Assembly (NCBI GenBank): GCA_036852015.1
Contig: JAANDG010000150.1
Span: 186,001-250,000 of the forward strand
Length of the DNA stretch: 64,000 bases
Direction of reading: 5' to 3'
Source: Pelodera strongyloides
Lineage: Eukaryota; Nematoda; Chromadorea; Rhabditida; Rhabditidae
Position 1 is the first letter of the stretch; each line of letters opens with the position of its first letter. The position numbers and the translations under genes are program-made. This document shows, piece after piece, positions 30,301 to 45,300 of the stretch. Below the pieces are notes generated by a model. It was not told where the DNA came from, did not search any database, and worked only from the letters and a program-made list of their open reading frames with translations.

Positions 30301-33300
30301 CGGGCAGCTCCGACCACCTCCCCATCATCACCGAGCTCGTCGGCTCCAAGTACATCCGAACACACCGCAACCAGACCTTCGCTAACTTTGGCAAGGCTGA
30401 CTGGATTCGCTTCAAGAGACTGGTGGAAGAAAAACTCGAGGCCTACCCTATCCCTAGCTTACCCGCCCCACAAGCTGAGCCCTTCCTACGGAAGATCCTG
30501 CAATCTGCAGCCGCCAGCCTATACCTCGCGGTCGAGTACACAAAAGGGTATCGGCGCTCTCACCGGATTCTCGACTGGATGGCCCAACGCGACGCTCTCA
30601 GAGAAGACGACCCCTCCTCTCCGGACATCGCCTCGCTCAACATCAAGATCCGAAGGGCAACCGACAAAAACAAACGTGACACATGGAGACAGTTCATGGA
30701 GGAGTTTGACCCAAAACGGGACGCCAACAAGCTTTGGAAGACCATCAAAATGCTTAACGACAAGGGCAGACCTCCACCAAACTGCGCGGTCGAATTTGGC
30801 AACAATATGGTCACCGAGTCCAACAACATCGCCAACTGCTTCAACAAAGGTTTCACCCGACCCGTTGAATACTCCACGGACAAGGGAACAGGAAAATACG
30901 CAGACACACTCAAGAACTGTACTCAAGACTTCGAAGACTTCACAACAACAGAAGTCGGAACGGCCATCAGGAGATCCAAGAAATCGCGTGCCATCGGCCC
31001 TGACGGACTCGCACCCGTCATGCTCCATCATCTGGGCAAACGAGGCATAGCAGCAGTCACCCACGTTATCAACGACTCCCTCAGAAGCTGCAGGATACCG
31101 ATGATATGGAAATCATCCATCATACTCCCCCTTCTGAAGCCAGGCAAAGAAGCAACGAACGGCTCGGGATATCGTCCAATCTCTCTGCTATCACCCATTG
31201 CCAAAATAATGGAACGTCTCCTCCTGGAAGTCATAAGACCACACATGCCCTGCGGCTCACCAACACGGTTTCACCTCCGGTAGATCAACCACGACTGCGC
31301 TTCACACTCTTTCCGGGACATCGCAGAAGGTTTCAACCAAAAGAAACCAGCCAGTCGCACCGTCCTCATGGCCATTGACATGGAAGGCCTTCGACAGCCT
31401 AGACATCCACAAGCTCACAGACCTGGTGCTCAAGACGGACACTCCCGACTACGCCAAGAAGTGGCTGGCCAATATCTCAGAGGCAGAACAGCACGGGCCA
31501 CCTTCAGAGAAGCCACCTCCAAAGCTGGAAAATTCGAAGCGGAGTTCCACAGGGTAGCGCTCTATCACCTACCCTCTTCAACTTATACCTCAAGGACCTC
31601 CCGGACCACCAACACAAGGTAAGGTCATATCTTATGCCTACGACATAACCGTATGGGCCTCTGAACCCACCATCTCGGCTGCGGCTGACCACCTTCGAGC
31701 GGCTCTTCCAGCAATTGAAGACTTCTTGAAGACGCGCAAGCTGTCCATCTCCCCTGCTAAAAGCCAACTGATGCTCCTCACGCCATTCAGAAAGGAGTAC
31801 CGGACTACCCTCAACATAACCGTTGGAAACGTCCTGGTCCCTACAGTCAACACTGCTAAGATACTGGGTGTCACCTACGACACGATGTTCACATTCAGTC
31901 AACATGCCAGAGGAGTCGCCGCCCGCATTACCCAACGCAACAACCTGCTCAAGGCCTTAGCAGGAAGCACATGGTGTAACCAGAAGGAAACGCTACGCCT
32001 CACCTACAAGGCCATCTCCCAAGCAGTGTATCTATGCAGCCCCAGCCTGGTCCAGCTTCGTCTCCACCTCCGCCATTGACTCGATCCAGCGTGCCCAGAA
32101 TGCAGCCCTCAGAACCATCACAGGGAACCACAAAATGGCAGACATCGATCACCTCCACTCAGAGGCAAAGATAATGCAAGTCCGCAGCCATCTGGACATG
32201 CCCTCCGCTCAATTCCTCGCTCGCTCCTCTGATCCGAGCCACGCCTGTCACGGAATCCTGCAGAAGCCCCTTCCGCCTCGCAACATGAAAGCGAGCACCG
32301 CATGGCCCATAAGAACACGGTCATGGCAGCTATCGCAGGAGCCTCCGACCCAAACTGCGCAAAGGCAGTAGCCGGCGCAGTCCACCCATAGCAGTCGCCG
32401 AGGAAAAACCCACACTCAAGCCACCCGCCATCCTGGGGGGAGACCGCCACCAGATATCCACAAAGAAGAAGCAGATCTTCCGCGAAAAGTCAGATGCACC
32501 CCCAGCCAACCCGCTCGGTCACAGCAGATTCACGAACCACTACCTCCATCGTGTTGACGACAGCGTTCCAGACTTGCCCAGATTGTGGAAACAGCCCCCA
32601 CGACGTCCACCACCTCTTCACATGCCCCGCCCACCTCACGACGCTCATTCCTACCAACCTTTGGAATAAGCCACGGGAAGTGGCAACATTTTTAGGCCTC
32701 TTATAGCCCATCTCGCGAGGATGATCAACTACGCTGGCTGCCTCCGGCAACAACAACAACAACATGCATTTCAAAAACCGACCGGTAATTCGCTTTAAGG
32801 TCTATTCAACAATTCAACTTACGCGATACGGCCTCGAGACGTTGTTGCCGCCAACGTGGTTCCATTCACACCCCTCTTCCGTGGTTTCACCCGTTTCCCT
32901 GTCTTTTCTTCCTCGATCAAGTGAGCCGGAGCATAGACCTAGAGTTTTAAAGCGGTCCATCAAGTGGTTTGTAAACTTCACAGCTCAAACAAATAAAGCG
33001 GTCCTGGTCCATCATGTGGTTTGTAAACTTCATGGCTCAAACAAATAAAGCGTTCCAACATGTGGTTTGTAAACTTCCCGGCTCAAACAAATAAAGCGGT
33101 CCATCATCTGGTTTGGAAACTACACGGCTCAAACAAAAAATCGTATTAGCGTGTAAAAAAAAATTAAAAATTTGCATACCAACCTTCACATTCCCTGATT
33201 TGGTGGCCATTGGTACAAAGTAGCGCCGAGAGAGAACCAACTGAAAGGGATAATAAGTAATAAGTGAGCAGCTTACAATATACATGTACACATCGTAGTC

Positions 33301-36300
33301 ATAGATGAACAATTTCAGTCATAAGGCTACACTAAGAGGAACCCAAGAAGGACTTTGCAAAACATTGTTTTTTGTATCATTATCACACATAAGCATAGAC
33401 AAGTTTCTAGTTGGTCCTATAATATTCTTTCTATTTATTGCACCAAATTTGTCTATGTTTCAATAAACCATTATATGCAAACTGAGTATATTGTTCGACA
33501 ATTGGTACTGGACGAGTAAGAGTCGCTTGAAAGAATAACAATTGGTGAAAGAAAATCACAATAAAATGAAAGTAGAAACTAGAAATTGACGTAAACGTAT
33601 TACGTAAGCATTTGTTGAAAACACCCCAGGTAGTAAATTATAGCAATTAAATGAGACTACAAACTACATTCTCTAAAACATAAAATAAACCAAAAAAACA
33701 TACACTCATTCCTTCCAAAGGTTTGATCATCGTTTTCGATCGATGGACGAGGATTGCCATTGCAAGATCGGCAAGTACCCATAGTTTCTGGAATATACCA
33801 TTTAATATAATAGTAAAAATATTAATTATCCTGCTTTGCCCGATCGTTAAAACCGTATTGTATCTACTTTGGGAAATTTGCGTATGATATATATGGGAAA
33901 TGTGTATCATACGCATAGTTCCCCAAGTAGGTACAATACCTATCTTAGTGCTTGCGTGCATCAACTACGAAAAGTAATTAGCGGTGTCAAATTTAAAACT
34001 TATAAGTGTTTATATTCTAAGTCTATATGTTCGTTTTCATCAGGAGATACACACCTTATTAATGACTCTACTTTATAAAACATAACAAGCGCCATAACCA
34101 TTTGACCATAACCATCATAAGGAGACACCCACCTTATTAATGACTTTACTTAATAAAACATGGTTCGATCCCGGGCCGGAACCCCCTCACCCCACCAAAG
34201 GTGTAAAAGTTGGTAGCCCTTTCCCGAGCAGGCCACCAACCAGTATGTCCAGCTGGAAGGTTCACTTTATCACGTTTTACTTTTAATAAAACATAACAAG
34301 CGCGCCATAACCATTTTCCCAAAGCCCAGAAACAACAAACCCCAGAAACAAAGAACAAGGTCTAAATATTGTGCGAAAACGCTAGGCTATAAATAAATAC
34401 AAAGTTTTGAAATACATTTGCATACAAACCTTGCTGGCTTCAATCTTCTCCGCCTTTGAGGCGCTTTCCGGTGCAAACGCATCCGCACTGTTCTTTACCA
34501 TCTGCAACAACAAAAACACATCATATTGCTAAGATTAACCAGTCAACCCACCAAGGTGACTATCTACATTTTGCACAATTAATAAACAGACGATTGAACT
34601 GAACTGAACTTCTGTGCACTATTCTTTACCATCTATAACGAACCTTTTCTGAGATTCATCGATCAAATATCAATCACTACCTGTACTGTTCTTTAGAAGA
34701 AGAAATAAACTAATAAACCTTCATATTCAATTATCTTACGTTTGTGACATTAACATTAACTAGCCGACTGAACTAAAACGAAAGAAGTTGGCCGCCACGC
34801 CACTTCCAATTTACGTAATGAATGCCACTATGATTGAGATCATCTGAAGAGCGTGTATCCGTGCATACGATATACGATATCGAACTCCCCTTAGTAACAT
34901 ACAGCACAGCGGAAAAAATATGTTAAACCCAAAACATACCTGAAGAATCGAGTAGACCATGTCCAAGCTGTACACCTCCTTCTTGGCGATGAAGATATTC
35001 AAAACGAAGGCAAGGCATCTGGATTATGAATAAATGTTCCAATTTAATCGTATGCAATAAACACCGTGACAATTGAATAAGGATAAGAATTTGGCTTTAT
35101 ATTTTTATTCCTATACATTGAGAATCCCAAAGACTCAGCATGTGTCGATTGTCTAACTAAAGAAAACCGTAAGTTAATGAGTAAATAAATAAGTAAATAA
35201 ATAATGAACAAAAACCCACATTTTCATATCACTGAGCACGTCGTCATCTTCCAGAGCCTCCGGTGACGATAATTGGGGTTGATGTGCGAGAAAGTGAATG
35301 GCATAGGCAATACACAACTCGGGTTGGTAGTAGGACATCATCTCTATAAATGAGAGATTCATCAATATTCACCACTACGATTCCCGCGGGGAAATATTCC
35401 CCGGGGACAGAAAATAGCAAACTAATGACACGGTAAAGCATAAAGCACAATATAAGAACATACATAAAAGCCCCCAACAGTGGAACAGTACTGCTGACTT
35501 ACACTACCACCCCCCCCCCCCTCCACCACCATCGTATGCGGATAACACCTATAAGAAAAACTGGAACAACAACAAAAAAAACCTTACTCTGGTCCACTTT
35601 CTGTTGCTTGATGAACAAATGTCGCCGGTGCAAGACCTGCTCCAAATTGGTAAGCGCCAGCTTACAGTACCTAAAAACAAACTTCAACGTTCAGTTTTGG
35701 GTCCTTTAATGTACAAAAAGGCAAATGACAGGAAAATAAAGCAACATAGAGAGTTCAACGTTTGCTTATGATGTTCAGTAATTGATAGAAAGCGTTTTAT
35801 CAGCACGTCAAAAGGTCTTCCGCGTAGGTCTCTGAGTATCAGCGATGCACCAATAACCATTCTATAGAGACTTCAGACTTTCATAACGGAGAATGTCAAA
35901 ATTTAAATAAACACAATTTGCTTACACTTGCTTGGCAAAGTCCTCTTCGTGAAGAAGCGGCGCCACGGCCAACATCCCACAGTACTCAACGCCTACTCGT
36001 ATCAAATGAAGAGCCTAAATTTTGATATTTTTTATTTTTCGAAGTTCCGAATTTTTGAGATATGTCAGCGATTAAGTTGACAAATTTTAAGAATATTCTT
36101 TTAAACGCTTTCCGAGGTTGAAATTTTTTTTAAACATGCAGAATATTCTTCAACAGCACCAAAAGAGGCAATATAATTAAATGCAATGGCGAATAACAAA
36201 ATACAAATATACTTACTGCCGCAAATACTACCAACAATTTCCCAGCTAATCAACTATTCACCATTCACAAAAAAAACGTAAAAAAACGCAAGTAAAAAGT

Positions 36301-39300
36301 ATGGAGTAACCTACCTTCCGCAAGCGTCGCATGAAATATGTCCGGACGCAATCAACATCATCCTGCAATGGCAAGAAATATAAACCATGATAATGATTTA
36401 CCCCTACCCCAGTCAGTAATCAAATCGGCCCAACTAATCAGTCCAACGTCCAACTAGCCGGTAATCAGCAATCAGCCGGTAATCTAATCAGTCCATGAAA
36501 GAAACAAATACTGTAGTTCCACTAACAATGGTATAAACTGATTAAAGAACCAAAACACTGTAGTACGTACCACTAACAACGATATAAACTGATTACACAT
36601 GAGATGAGATGTACTACTTGGAGAACACATTTTGGTATTGATTAATAAAAAAGACGTCTTTAGGACAGGACGAAAATCAATATGTTTTACACAAAATGGA
36701 AATACTTCCCAAGTGCAGTTTGACCGTTTGACCAGGTGTATAGTGTTCAGCAAGTAATCAACGAGCAATACTAGCCAAGCTGTCAACGTGGACAACTATG
36801 AAACCAAAAAAAGAGACATTAGGGGCACACACATACACTTTTAATTGCAATATTCAAAATACTGACCAGGAGCAGTTTTGTCAAAGTGTGCACTTGCTCC
36901 GCGGAGATCTTTTGCGCGTAGCGCGGTATATAAGATAACCGGAGCAGACATTTCCCGCCAACTGCTCTCATCCACGCACGTTCGCATTCACTGAAAGAAA
37001 CATATCAAACAAATAAGCCAAGTTGAAAAAAAATCCACTCAGGACAATAAACTTAATCGGATGCACAACTTTTAGCTCATTTAATCTCAAGCAAATAAAT
37101 AAATAAAAAAAAGACGGGGAATCACTCTGAACCTGACCCGCATGGTGCACCGCAGACTTTCCCGCATGGTGCGGGTTTACAGGTCCGCACTATGCGGGAA
37201 AGTCTGCGGTGCACCGTGCGGATATGTCTGCGGGGGGAAAAAATTCGAAAAATAATTTAATGCTTGTTTATTGTGTAATTTAGTATATTACATATTATGT
37301 GCCATGTAGAACACTTCACATAACATATATTCTATGAATAAAGCCTCATAAGACATAAGCACATGGGTGGAATTGAACCCTGACCACTCATCTGTAGTCA
37401 GCGCCTTCAACCACTCAGCCATAACCGCACATGTGGCAAAAGGATGGAAAGGCGGAGACGTCTCTCGGCTGGCAGTCATTTGGACTATGTCCTAAGCGTT
37501 TTAAGGAGGCAACTTTTTTGCGTGGCGGGTTTGTCTGCAGGAAACCATGCGGGTATGTCTGCGGGAAAGTCTGCGGATATGTCTGCGGGAAAGTCTGCGC
37601 CTCGCGGTTATGTCTGCGGGAAAGTCTGCCGCATGGTTGGGCGAACAAAAGTGTCGCAATGTGTAATTTCAGCGAGTTTCCGCATGATGGCAGAGTATGC
37701 GGGAAAGTATGCGGGAAAGCCTGCAGCTCTGCGGGAAAGTCTGCGCGCACGCCACACCATGCGGGAAAGTATGCATGCACGCCCAAAACGTGCGGGAAAG
37801 TATGCGCCGCACTATGCGCCCCAGAACGTAGCATTTAATATAGCCACAAGAACAGCTAACAAAGAAATGTATCAAAGAAAGGTATAGAAATTCACGCAAA
37901 ATAACGATGTGTTTCGTGGTTTACATATACTAAAGGCAACCAAAGAACTACAATGAGAGCCTAATGCACGGAAATCGAATATGGTACACTAAGCATAAAA
38001 TAGCTATACAATATATTATTAAAATATCAATATATTAACAAGAATATAAACTTTATTGGAAAACAATATATTAACAACTAAGAAACATGAATACCAACAC
38101 GTACCTGGTCTCATTCGAGTGTATATCTCCTCCCGATTCGACTAGGGATGAAAATAGACTAATAGCCCTTTCCAGTAGCACATTGTCACGTTGGTCGCCC
38201 TTGACAAAGCACAGGAATCGCATCAAAAACTGAAATTAACAATAAGCATTAAAGTGGTATAACAGCCGGCCTTGGAAATAATGTTGACTTACTGCAACGT
38301 GCAACTGCAAAAAAGGAGAAATGTAATAAACGAGAACATAACAAGTAAACATCTAAAACTCGTTGTACACTATTCACGAACACGATCATAAGGGTTTCTA
38401 CCTACAATAATTTTAAACTAATGACAAACGCTAGTACCAAACCAAAATCAATAAATACCGAAAAAAGGATAATTTGAATAATTTCCCTACCTTCAAACCG
38501 TAAACCTTAGCTCTGATCAACCGCGGAGCCGTATCGTAGTCTAAACTCTTAACGGCTTCAAGCATAACAGGTTCATCGTCGCCTCGCGCGTCGCTCAGGA
38601 TGATCTAAACAGACCGAATAACGTATACGTGACTTGCAAAATTAACTAAGACTAAACGCCGAGCAAAGAACCTCCATAAACGTTATATTTTTAAACTTAA
38701 ACTATTTACTGAAATCAATTTTTAGTTTTCAATTTTCAAGTTTTCACAAAAATCGCCGTACTCAGTCTGCAAGACAACAGTCTGCAAGGGACTATGTAAA
38801 ATACACTACACATGAAAATGACGTATAAATGCATTGCACAAATCAAAAACTCTGTAATTACCCCCGAAAAACCAATCGAGTTACGCCGGAACGTAGGTAA
38901 GGAAAAGTTAGCAAGGAAAACACATACCTTGGGCACGACAATTTCAGAAATTGCATTCCTTAATTTCTCTCTCCCCTCCTCAGGGAACGCATTCACTGTA
39001 TGGCACAATGCTTGTAGGGAGGTGACAAGGAACGGATCTTCGAGGTCAAGATGGAGTAGAGAATCCTGAAAGGTGAAATAAATAAAGAAACACTAAACAA
39101 ACAAACAAACACCAAACAAACAAACAAACACCAAACAAACAAACAAACAACCAAACAAACAAACAAAAATCAGACTGAAATGCCACTTTCAATTTATAAT
39201 ACCTCAGCCAACTTCAAAATGCGCTCCTTGGATTTCTCTCTTCCCAGGGCCATGCAAATCACTCTCACGGCTCGTTTCGCGGCTCTTCCGCTACCCTCGC

Positions 39301-42300
39301 GGGCAAGATGGTCACAGATGTTCATTGCTCTGAAATATGCATTTAAAGGGGCAAGCTCCTCACGCGTGCCGGGATACACTCAAATACATAAACTGGAAAG
39401 AGCCTCCGGACACTATCAAACGTCATCGTCATCAAGAGGTATGAAAAGAATCTCTACGTAGAATAAACAAATAAGCTCAGAATTAAAGTAGTACCAATTG
39501 TTGCGCACGAACACTTAATATCTAACCCATCCATGTAACCGATATGGATATATTACTTAAGTATGTCTCATTCGGTACACAAACGACTGCAAATGACAAT
39601 GATAGCAATTGATATATTCATACCAAAAATACAACAAAACAAATATCCGAACGTACAAAAAAAAACTTACTGCTCTACCCATGGTTCTTCCTTCACCTTC
39701 ACAGACTTCTGTTCGAAAATGTAGTACAACATTTGGAGTGCTGCCTCGGCTGCGAAAGGTTTTATTATGTAAAAGCATAGCTCAAAAAAACCTATTGACT
39801 CTCCCTCGACCATTACGGCAACGATGAGAAAGAGCCGTGAGATCTAAGCTTCTGTTTACACAATAAGCACGCCTTTTCATTATTTGCATGTTTCATGTAA
39901 TCAATGAAATCAACTCTCATTACAAACGCAACAAATCATGTAAAAATAGATTTAGATAGATCGCATTACGTGACGACTAACCAACGGACGGATGTGCCGC
40001 AATTCTTCCCATTTCACAAATGAGCTGAGCAACTCGCGAATCAGCAAAGCAGTGTGAATAGTGCTCGCCGTAAATCTAAATAAACAATGAAGAAACGTGA
40101 AAGTAAAAAGATTTCAGATTAAAAAGAAGCATAAGTCAAAGTCCCATCATGGAGCCAAAAATTATATGAAATTATTTTGCATGAAGATATGGTAATCAAT
40201 TAGGAGATTGTTGCTGAGGCACACCGGAAACCAGAATAAGTACAAAACTAAAAATAACGATAATATAATCAGAATAAAAAGATACCCTCCAGACTTGAAG
40301 AACCTTGCCCAATTGTTCGATATTTGCTCCGTTGCTGATCACTTCTCGCTTCACACGTTTGACGACTTCCTCGGTCAACGCCTGAATAAAAAAAATAGAA
40401 TCTAAAACAAAACCAACAAGACGATACCACGAAAGTGGATAAGTGGCGAACCCCCTAAGCTACATTACATTGCCTCAAAAGCGTAGTTTGCACTGTTTGC
40501 AGTTACAAACTCAAGAGCAAAAAATTAGACGGTACAACTGAACACTGTATGTTCACTAACTAAGTAGATTGCGTCAAAATTTAGAATATATCAACACGTC
40601 ACAAATCTGACAAAACAAAAATCCCTACAAAGAAGAAAATCTACTCACAATCGCCGCCTGCGTATCCATTTGCAATGGCATGGCACGTTCCAGCACAGAT
40701 CTCACGTATTCGAGCGAATCAGATGCAAACGCTTTCTGGTCGCCTTTCTTCTCCATTGCTCGCCGCAGGAACTCTTTCTGTAAGTAGCTAATACACATAA
40801 AAACAATTGCAAACAGAAATTACAAGACTTAGGTTTAGCCTTGCTGTAATGCGTTATAAGGTTCAAATGAAGGGTTCAAAAATAACAAAAATAATTGCAA
40901 AATAATAATGCAAGTTCCACTGATGGTAAGAACTGTCTAATTTTTGAACGTATACAATTAAATTAAAATGATTCAAAGGCAACAAAAATGTAAACTAACC
41001 ATGTTAGCTTCGACCTTCTCGCAAGTAAACTTGGCTCCAACATTGTATTCGATCAATTCAAACATCTTTTGCTCTTTGGACACGGCATTTGTAAACGATT
41101 GCATCGCGGTCATAACCTAAAGAAGTACAATGAAATCCAACATAACAGTATACTTGTAAGTAAAATATACTTACTGGGACAATACGTATGATAATATATT
41201 ACTATCATCATTATTTTCTCTTTCGGTTGCAGTCATTAAGAAAAGGTCTTACTATATCTATATGATGATCAAAAAGACAGACAAAGAGAACCCTGGATAG
41301 CCTGCCTGGATTGCAGGATCGCATTGTTTAATTGTTTAAATTGTTTTACTATACATATATTGATTACCACGACGTAAGTCTAAAAGATGGACTACAATGA
41401 ATTAATAACAAATAACATTAATGACACAAAGAACAATAACACAATATTCATCTTAATAACAAAAATAATACCAAGCGAAAAACTACCTTGTGTGATTCCG
41501 GTTGTCTGGCAGCTATCCTTTCAATCCTCTTCATAATTTCGGCTTTAACAAAGCTCTAAACATTCACAGATAACGTCACGGTCACAATTCATAATCTGCA
41601 GATCTTATTTAAACGATTTAAACAAGATTCAAGACACATATCAGGTCATAAAATCCAGTCGGATGAATACCTTACTAGTGTAGTAAAGTGCCGTAAGTTG
41701 CAATTTTACAAACAATGGCTAAATATGAGGAGAGTCAACCTGCTTACATAAAGTAAACTAAATAAATAAATGAACCAACCTCTGATACAGCTGCCCCATC
41801 ACTGGTCAGCTTGGAGGCAAGATCGAGAATGTCGAGGAGTGATCGTCTGACTTGATCTTGACGGTCCACCAATTGGGTGAGGGCACTGAAAACGAACAAT
41901 ACTGTAGTAAGTTGCATTTCTGCAAAATACGGCAACTCAACTGATATTCCGCTAATCGACTCAATCGACTGCACAATTCGGCCCATTTGTTAAACTAGCA
42001 TAAAAAAGCAATGAAATACATAAACTATTGACAGCCAATATTTTTTAAACAAATTCGGAGGTCATTTATTTTACATATATACTAAAGGTAAAACAACGAA
42101 TAAACGAATAAAACACTCGAATCCACCAAATTTTCATTAGCAACAGTAAATACATCAACGAATTTCTGAATAATAAACAACAATAAAATTTGACTTACGC
42201 AGCTTCAACTGGACTGAGCGTTGTGAAAACGTCAACGAGAACTTTCATCCGTTTTTCCGGTGGCAGGACAAAGGGAACGATGCAAGACACGTAGTATCTC

Positions 42301-45300
42301 TCGATCAAAACACTGAATAAATATGAATTATGAACTCAATTAAATCACATAAATAAAGAATAGGTATGCACAACCCCTAAGTACCATAACTACCTAAAGT
42401 AGTACCCAAAGTAGTACCCAAAGAACGTCTGTTACCTAAATGCAGCCAACCAGTGCCAGATTCATAAAATAAATTTAAAAATGCAATATACATAATATTA
42501 TATATGCAATAATAATAATTATATAAAAAATGCAATATACGATGACCGCTTACATTATATATAAAGTGTCAATAAATTATTATTATCATTATTATTATTA
42601 TCATAATCCAACATTTAAAAAATAACTATTCAAACTTCGACCCACCGTTCCTCTAGCATTTCCGGTTTCCCATATAGAGCGAACGTTTTCTGAGCTATAA
42701 TCGCCAAGCTCGATCTGTCACTATCCGTGAAGCTGAAGCAAACACAAATTTTACCTTCTTTTTTCACTTTCTTTTAGTTCTTTCTCATAGTTAGCTTTTA
42801 GTTCATTTCCAGTTAAACTGTTGGTTTATTACCGGTACGGGTAGAGACAGCGATAGCGAAAAAAGTAAAACGCGAACCAAGAACGGACCAAGTTCGAGTC
42901 CGGGACAAGTTCGAAACGCAAACCCCCGGCGAAGAACCAAGAAAGAGCTAGGCCTAGGCTAAATAGAAAAAAACATCCAGCAACAATAAGTTTGCAAGAA
43001 TTAATATATAATATTAAGTTTGCAAGAAAACACAGAAAAAGCTTATTTGAACACTCAGAGAATTTATGACTAGAAGAAAGTTCTTGGGGTAGTTGCTGTC
43101 AGCTCGTAAACAAAAAGGTACCCTAAGATGATGGACACCATCATACTAACAACGGACCGTACTAACAAGGGACCGTTTTTTTTTGAAAAAAGTACCAAAG
43201 ACTAAAATATACAAAATAGTATGACCATAAAACAAATGTACCTGTCTTCCCTGAAAACCTTTTGGTGTAACATAAGAAGTTGCTTCAACGCTTCAATTCG
43301 CACTTTTCGCTGAAAATTAGCAATTAATCTACTAATCCAAAGAAAGAATGAAAGAACGCATTTTAACAGCAACGCGCAAGACAAAAAATCAAACATATGA
43401 ATGTCTAATGGATATCACGGCTCAAACAGATAGCTCTGGTAACATCACATTAGCGGTAACCTAGCGGGTACATTCAGCAGTCAGTTGCTGAAACTGGCAT
43501 ACTCAAGGGCCATTTTTTGCTCAATATTTCGGTGGAAATAATTTCCTGACAAATTTGTTTTAGTTATTCTGTTAGATTAAGGCACGGCGAACCTAATAAA
43601 AATAATAACTTTTTGTTTTCTGAGGTGGACCTCATCCTTTAAAGCAAACCAACCTTTTTATCAAAAATCCGTTCAGCGCACACAGTGATGAGTCCATCCG
43701 ACACAGCGACTAATTTCTTCTTGGCCGCTCCAATCACTGCACTCAATGCGCCAATCCGCACAGATTCCTCCACATCACGTAGTAATCGCATCAATTCATC
43801 TTCAACATATTGTTTTTATATCACAATGGCACAGCGGCGCACGTTTATGAATATTTTACACTGAGCTACAGTTTAAAAAGATATGCTGACGCATGCTCAT
43901 GCATTTCTCTTGTTTATTTTAGTGTATAATGTACACTATGTATGAATAGATTATAAATATATCCAAATCCAATACCAATCAAAATATACATAGATGCATG
44001 CTTGAGGTATGTCTTCCCATTCGCACATAAAACATACTTGTATATAAATTATCTCACATATACGTGTTGAATACTTGACAAGAACAGCCAAAATAATAAT
44101 AAAAAATACGTTTAAAATGGCAATAAGTACAGTGAACAATAACAATACAATAATAAACATAGTTCCTGTTAGGTATAGGGATACCTAAGAATGCTTATGA
44201 CTATGAAACGTATTATCAGTTACTAGTTTCAGTAATAGTCGTGGTGTCTAAAGACTATTAACATATGAGTAATTAGCATATTAATAGTATATGTAGATTC
44301 AAGCTAGGGCTTGAACTGATTGGTTTTGATCGCTCGACTAGAGAGTTGTCGTACATATATATTGCCCTCTGTATTGAGTATAATAAACTCTATATCTACA
44401 CGGTGCCCATTGAACTTGACTTGTGCTCAGCTCTGTGTCTACAGTTGATTCTGTAGACATAACACTGGCGTTCAGAAATTACTCTTCTCTGGTGCTCTAC
44501 TATCGTCATCCTCACTGTGATCTCTACGGAAAGGTGTGAAACCGCCTATCCTGGTCCAGTATCAACTCACTGGGATCTCTACGGAAAGGTGTGAAACCGC
44601 CTATCCTGGTCCAGTGTCAACTCTCGTTTTTGTTTTTGAACTTGCTACACCCTGACAGCGGATAGTCCGACTCGGTCAGGTAGTTCAACTAACATCTACT
44701 TGAGGTGCGGCTTTCTGGCAAGGGTACAATTACCCTGAGTGTCATTAAGTTGCTTTGCCTTTTGGGTTTTCTCACCCACTGGTGCGGTTTCATTAGTGAG
44801 GCCAAGACCCGGTGTTGTAGATTACTCATTTGCGCAGTCATATCACTGACATACCTGGACAGTGGTATTGTCAGTGAGCGTAACGAAGTTATCGCCAATT
44901 TTTGACATTGAGCGAACTTTGGAAAATGACCGACGAGGATGAACGGGTCTCAATGAAAGAGATCATGACAGTACTGAATGCTCTTCAGAAAGGACAGAAG
45001 GCACTTCAGGCAGGTCAAGATAGTGCTGCAAGTCGTCTTCTACGTTTGGAAGAGACTGAACAGAACCTGCTACAGACAGTAGCAACGACAGAGACATCAA
45101 GAGAGACCGAACCAACTCACATCAGAAGCCAGAGGCATGCTAAACGTTCTGTACAAGAATGTTCCCATGTTTGAGTTCAGCGTGGAAGATGGTGCTAGTT
45201 TTACCGATTGGTACCATGACCACCAGGATCTCATTGAGGTGCAAGCTGCTTGTGTACCGGAGACCAACCGTATACGATTTTTGTTGTCTCGGCTGGGCCA

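Larger units (their letters stand above)
29012..32798. mobile_element. TTAA palindromic MITE (family A) split by the LINE
   Basis: The left half begins TTAAAGCGAAATACGG at 29012. The right half ends CGGTAATTCGCTTTAA at 32798. The 3.6-kb LINE sits between them, so the MITE is the older insertion. Confidence 0.88.

Noticed and set aside
37415..37899. Overlapping ORFs of 130-147 codons on both strands
   Set aside because: They are made by GC-rich repeats in a PDS5 intron. No protein family is recognisable.
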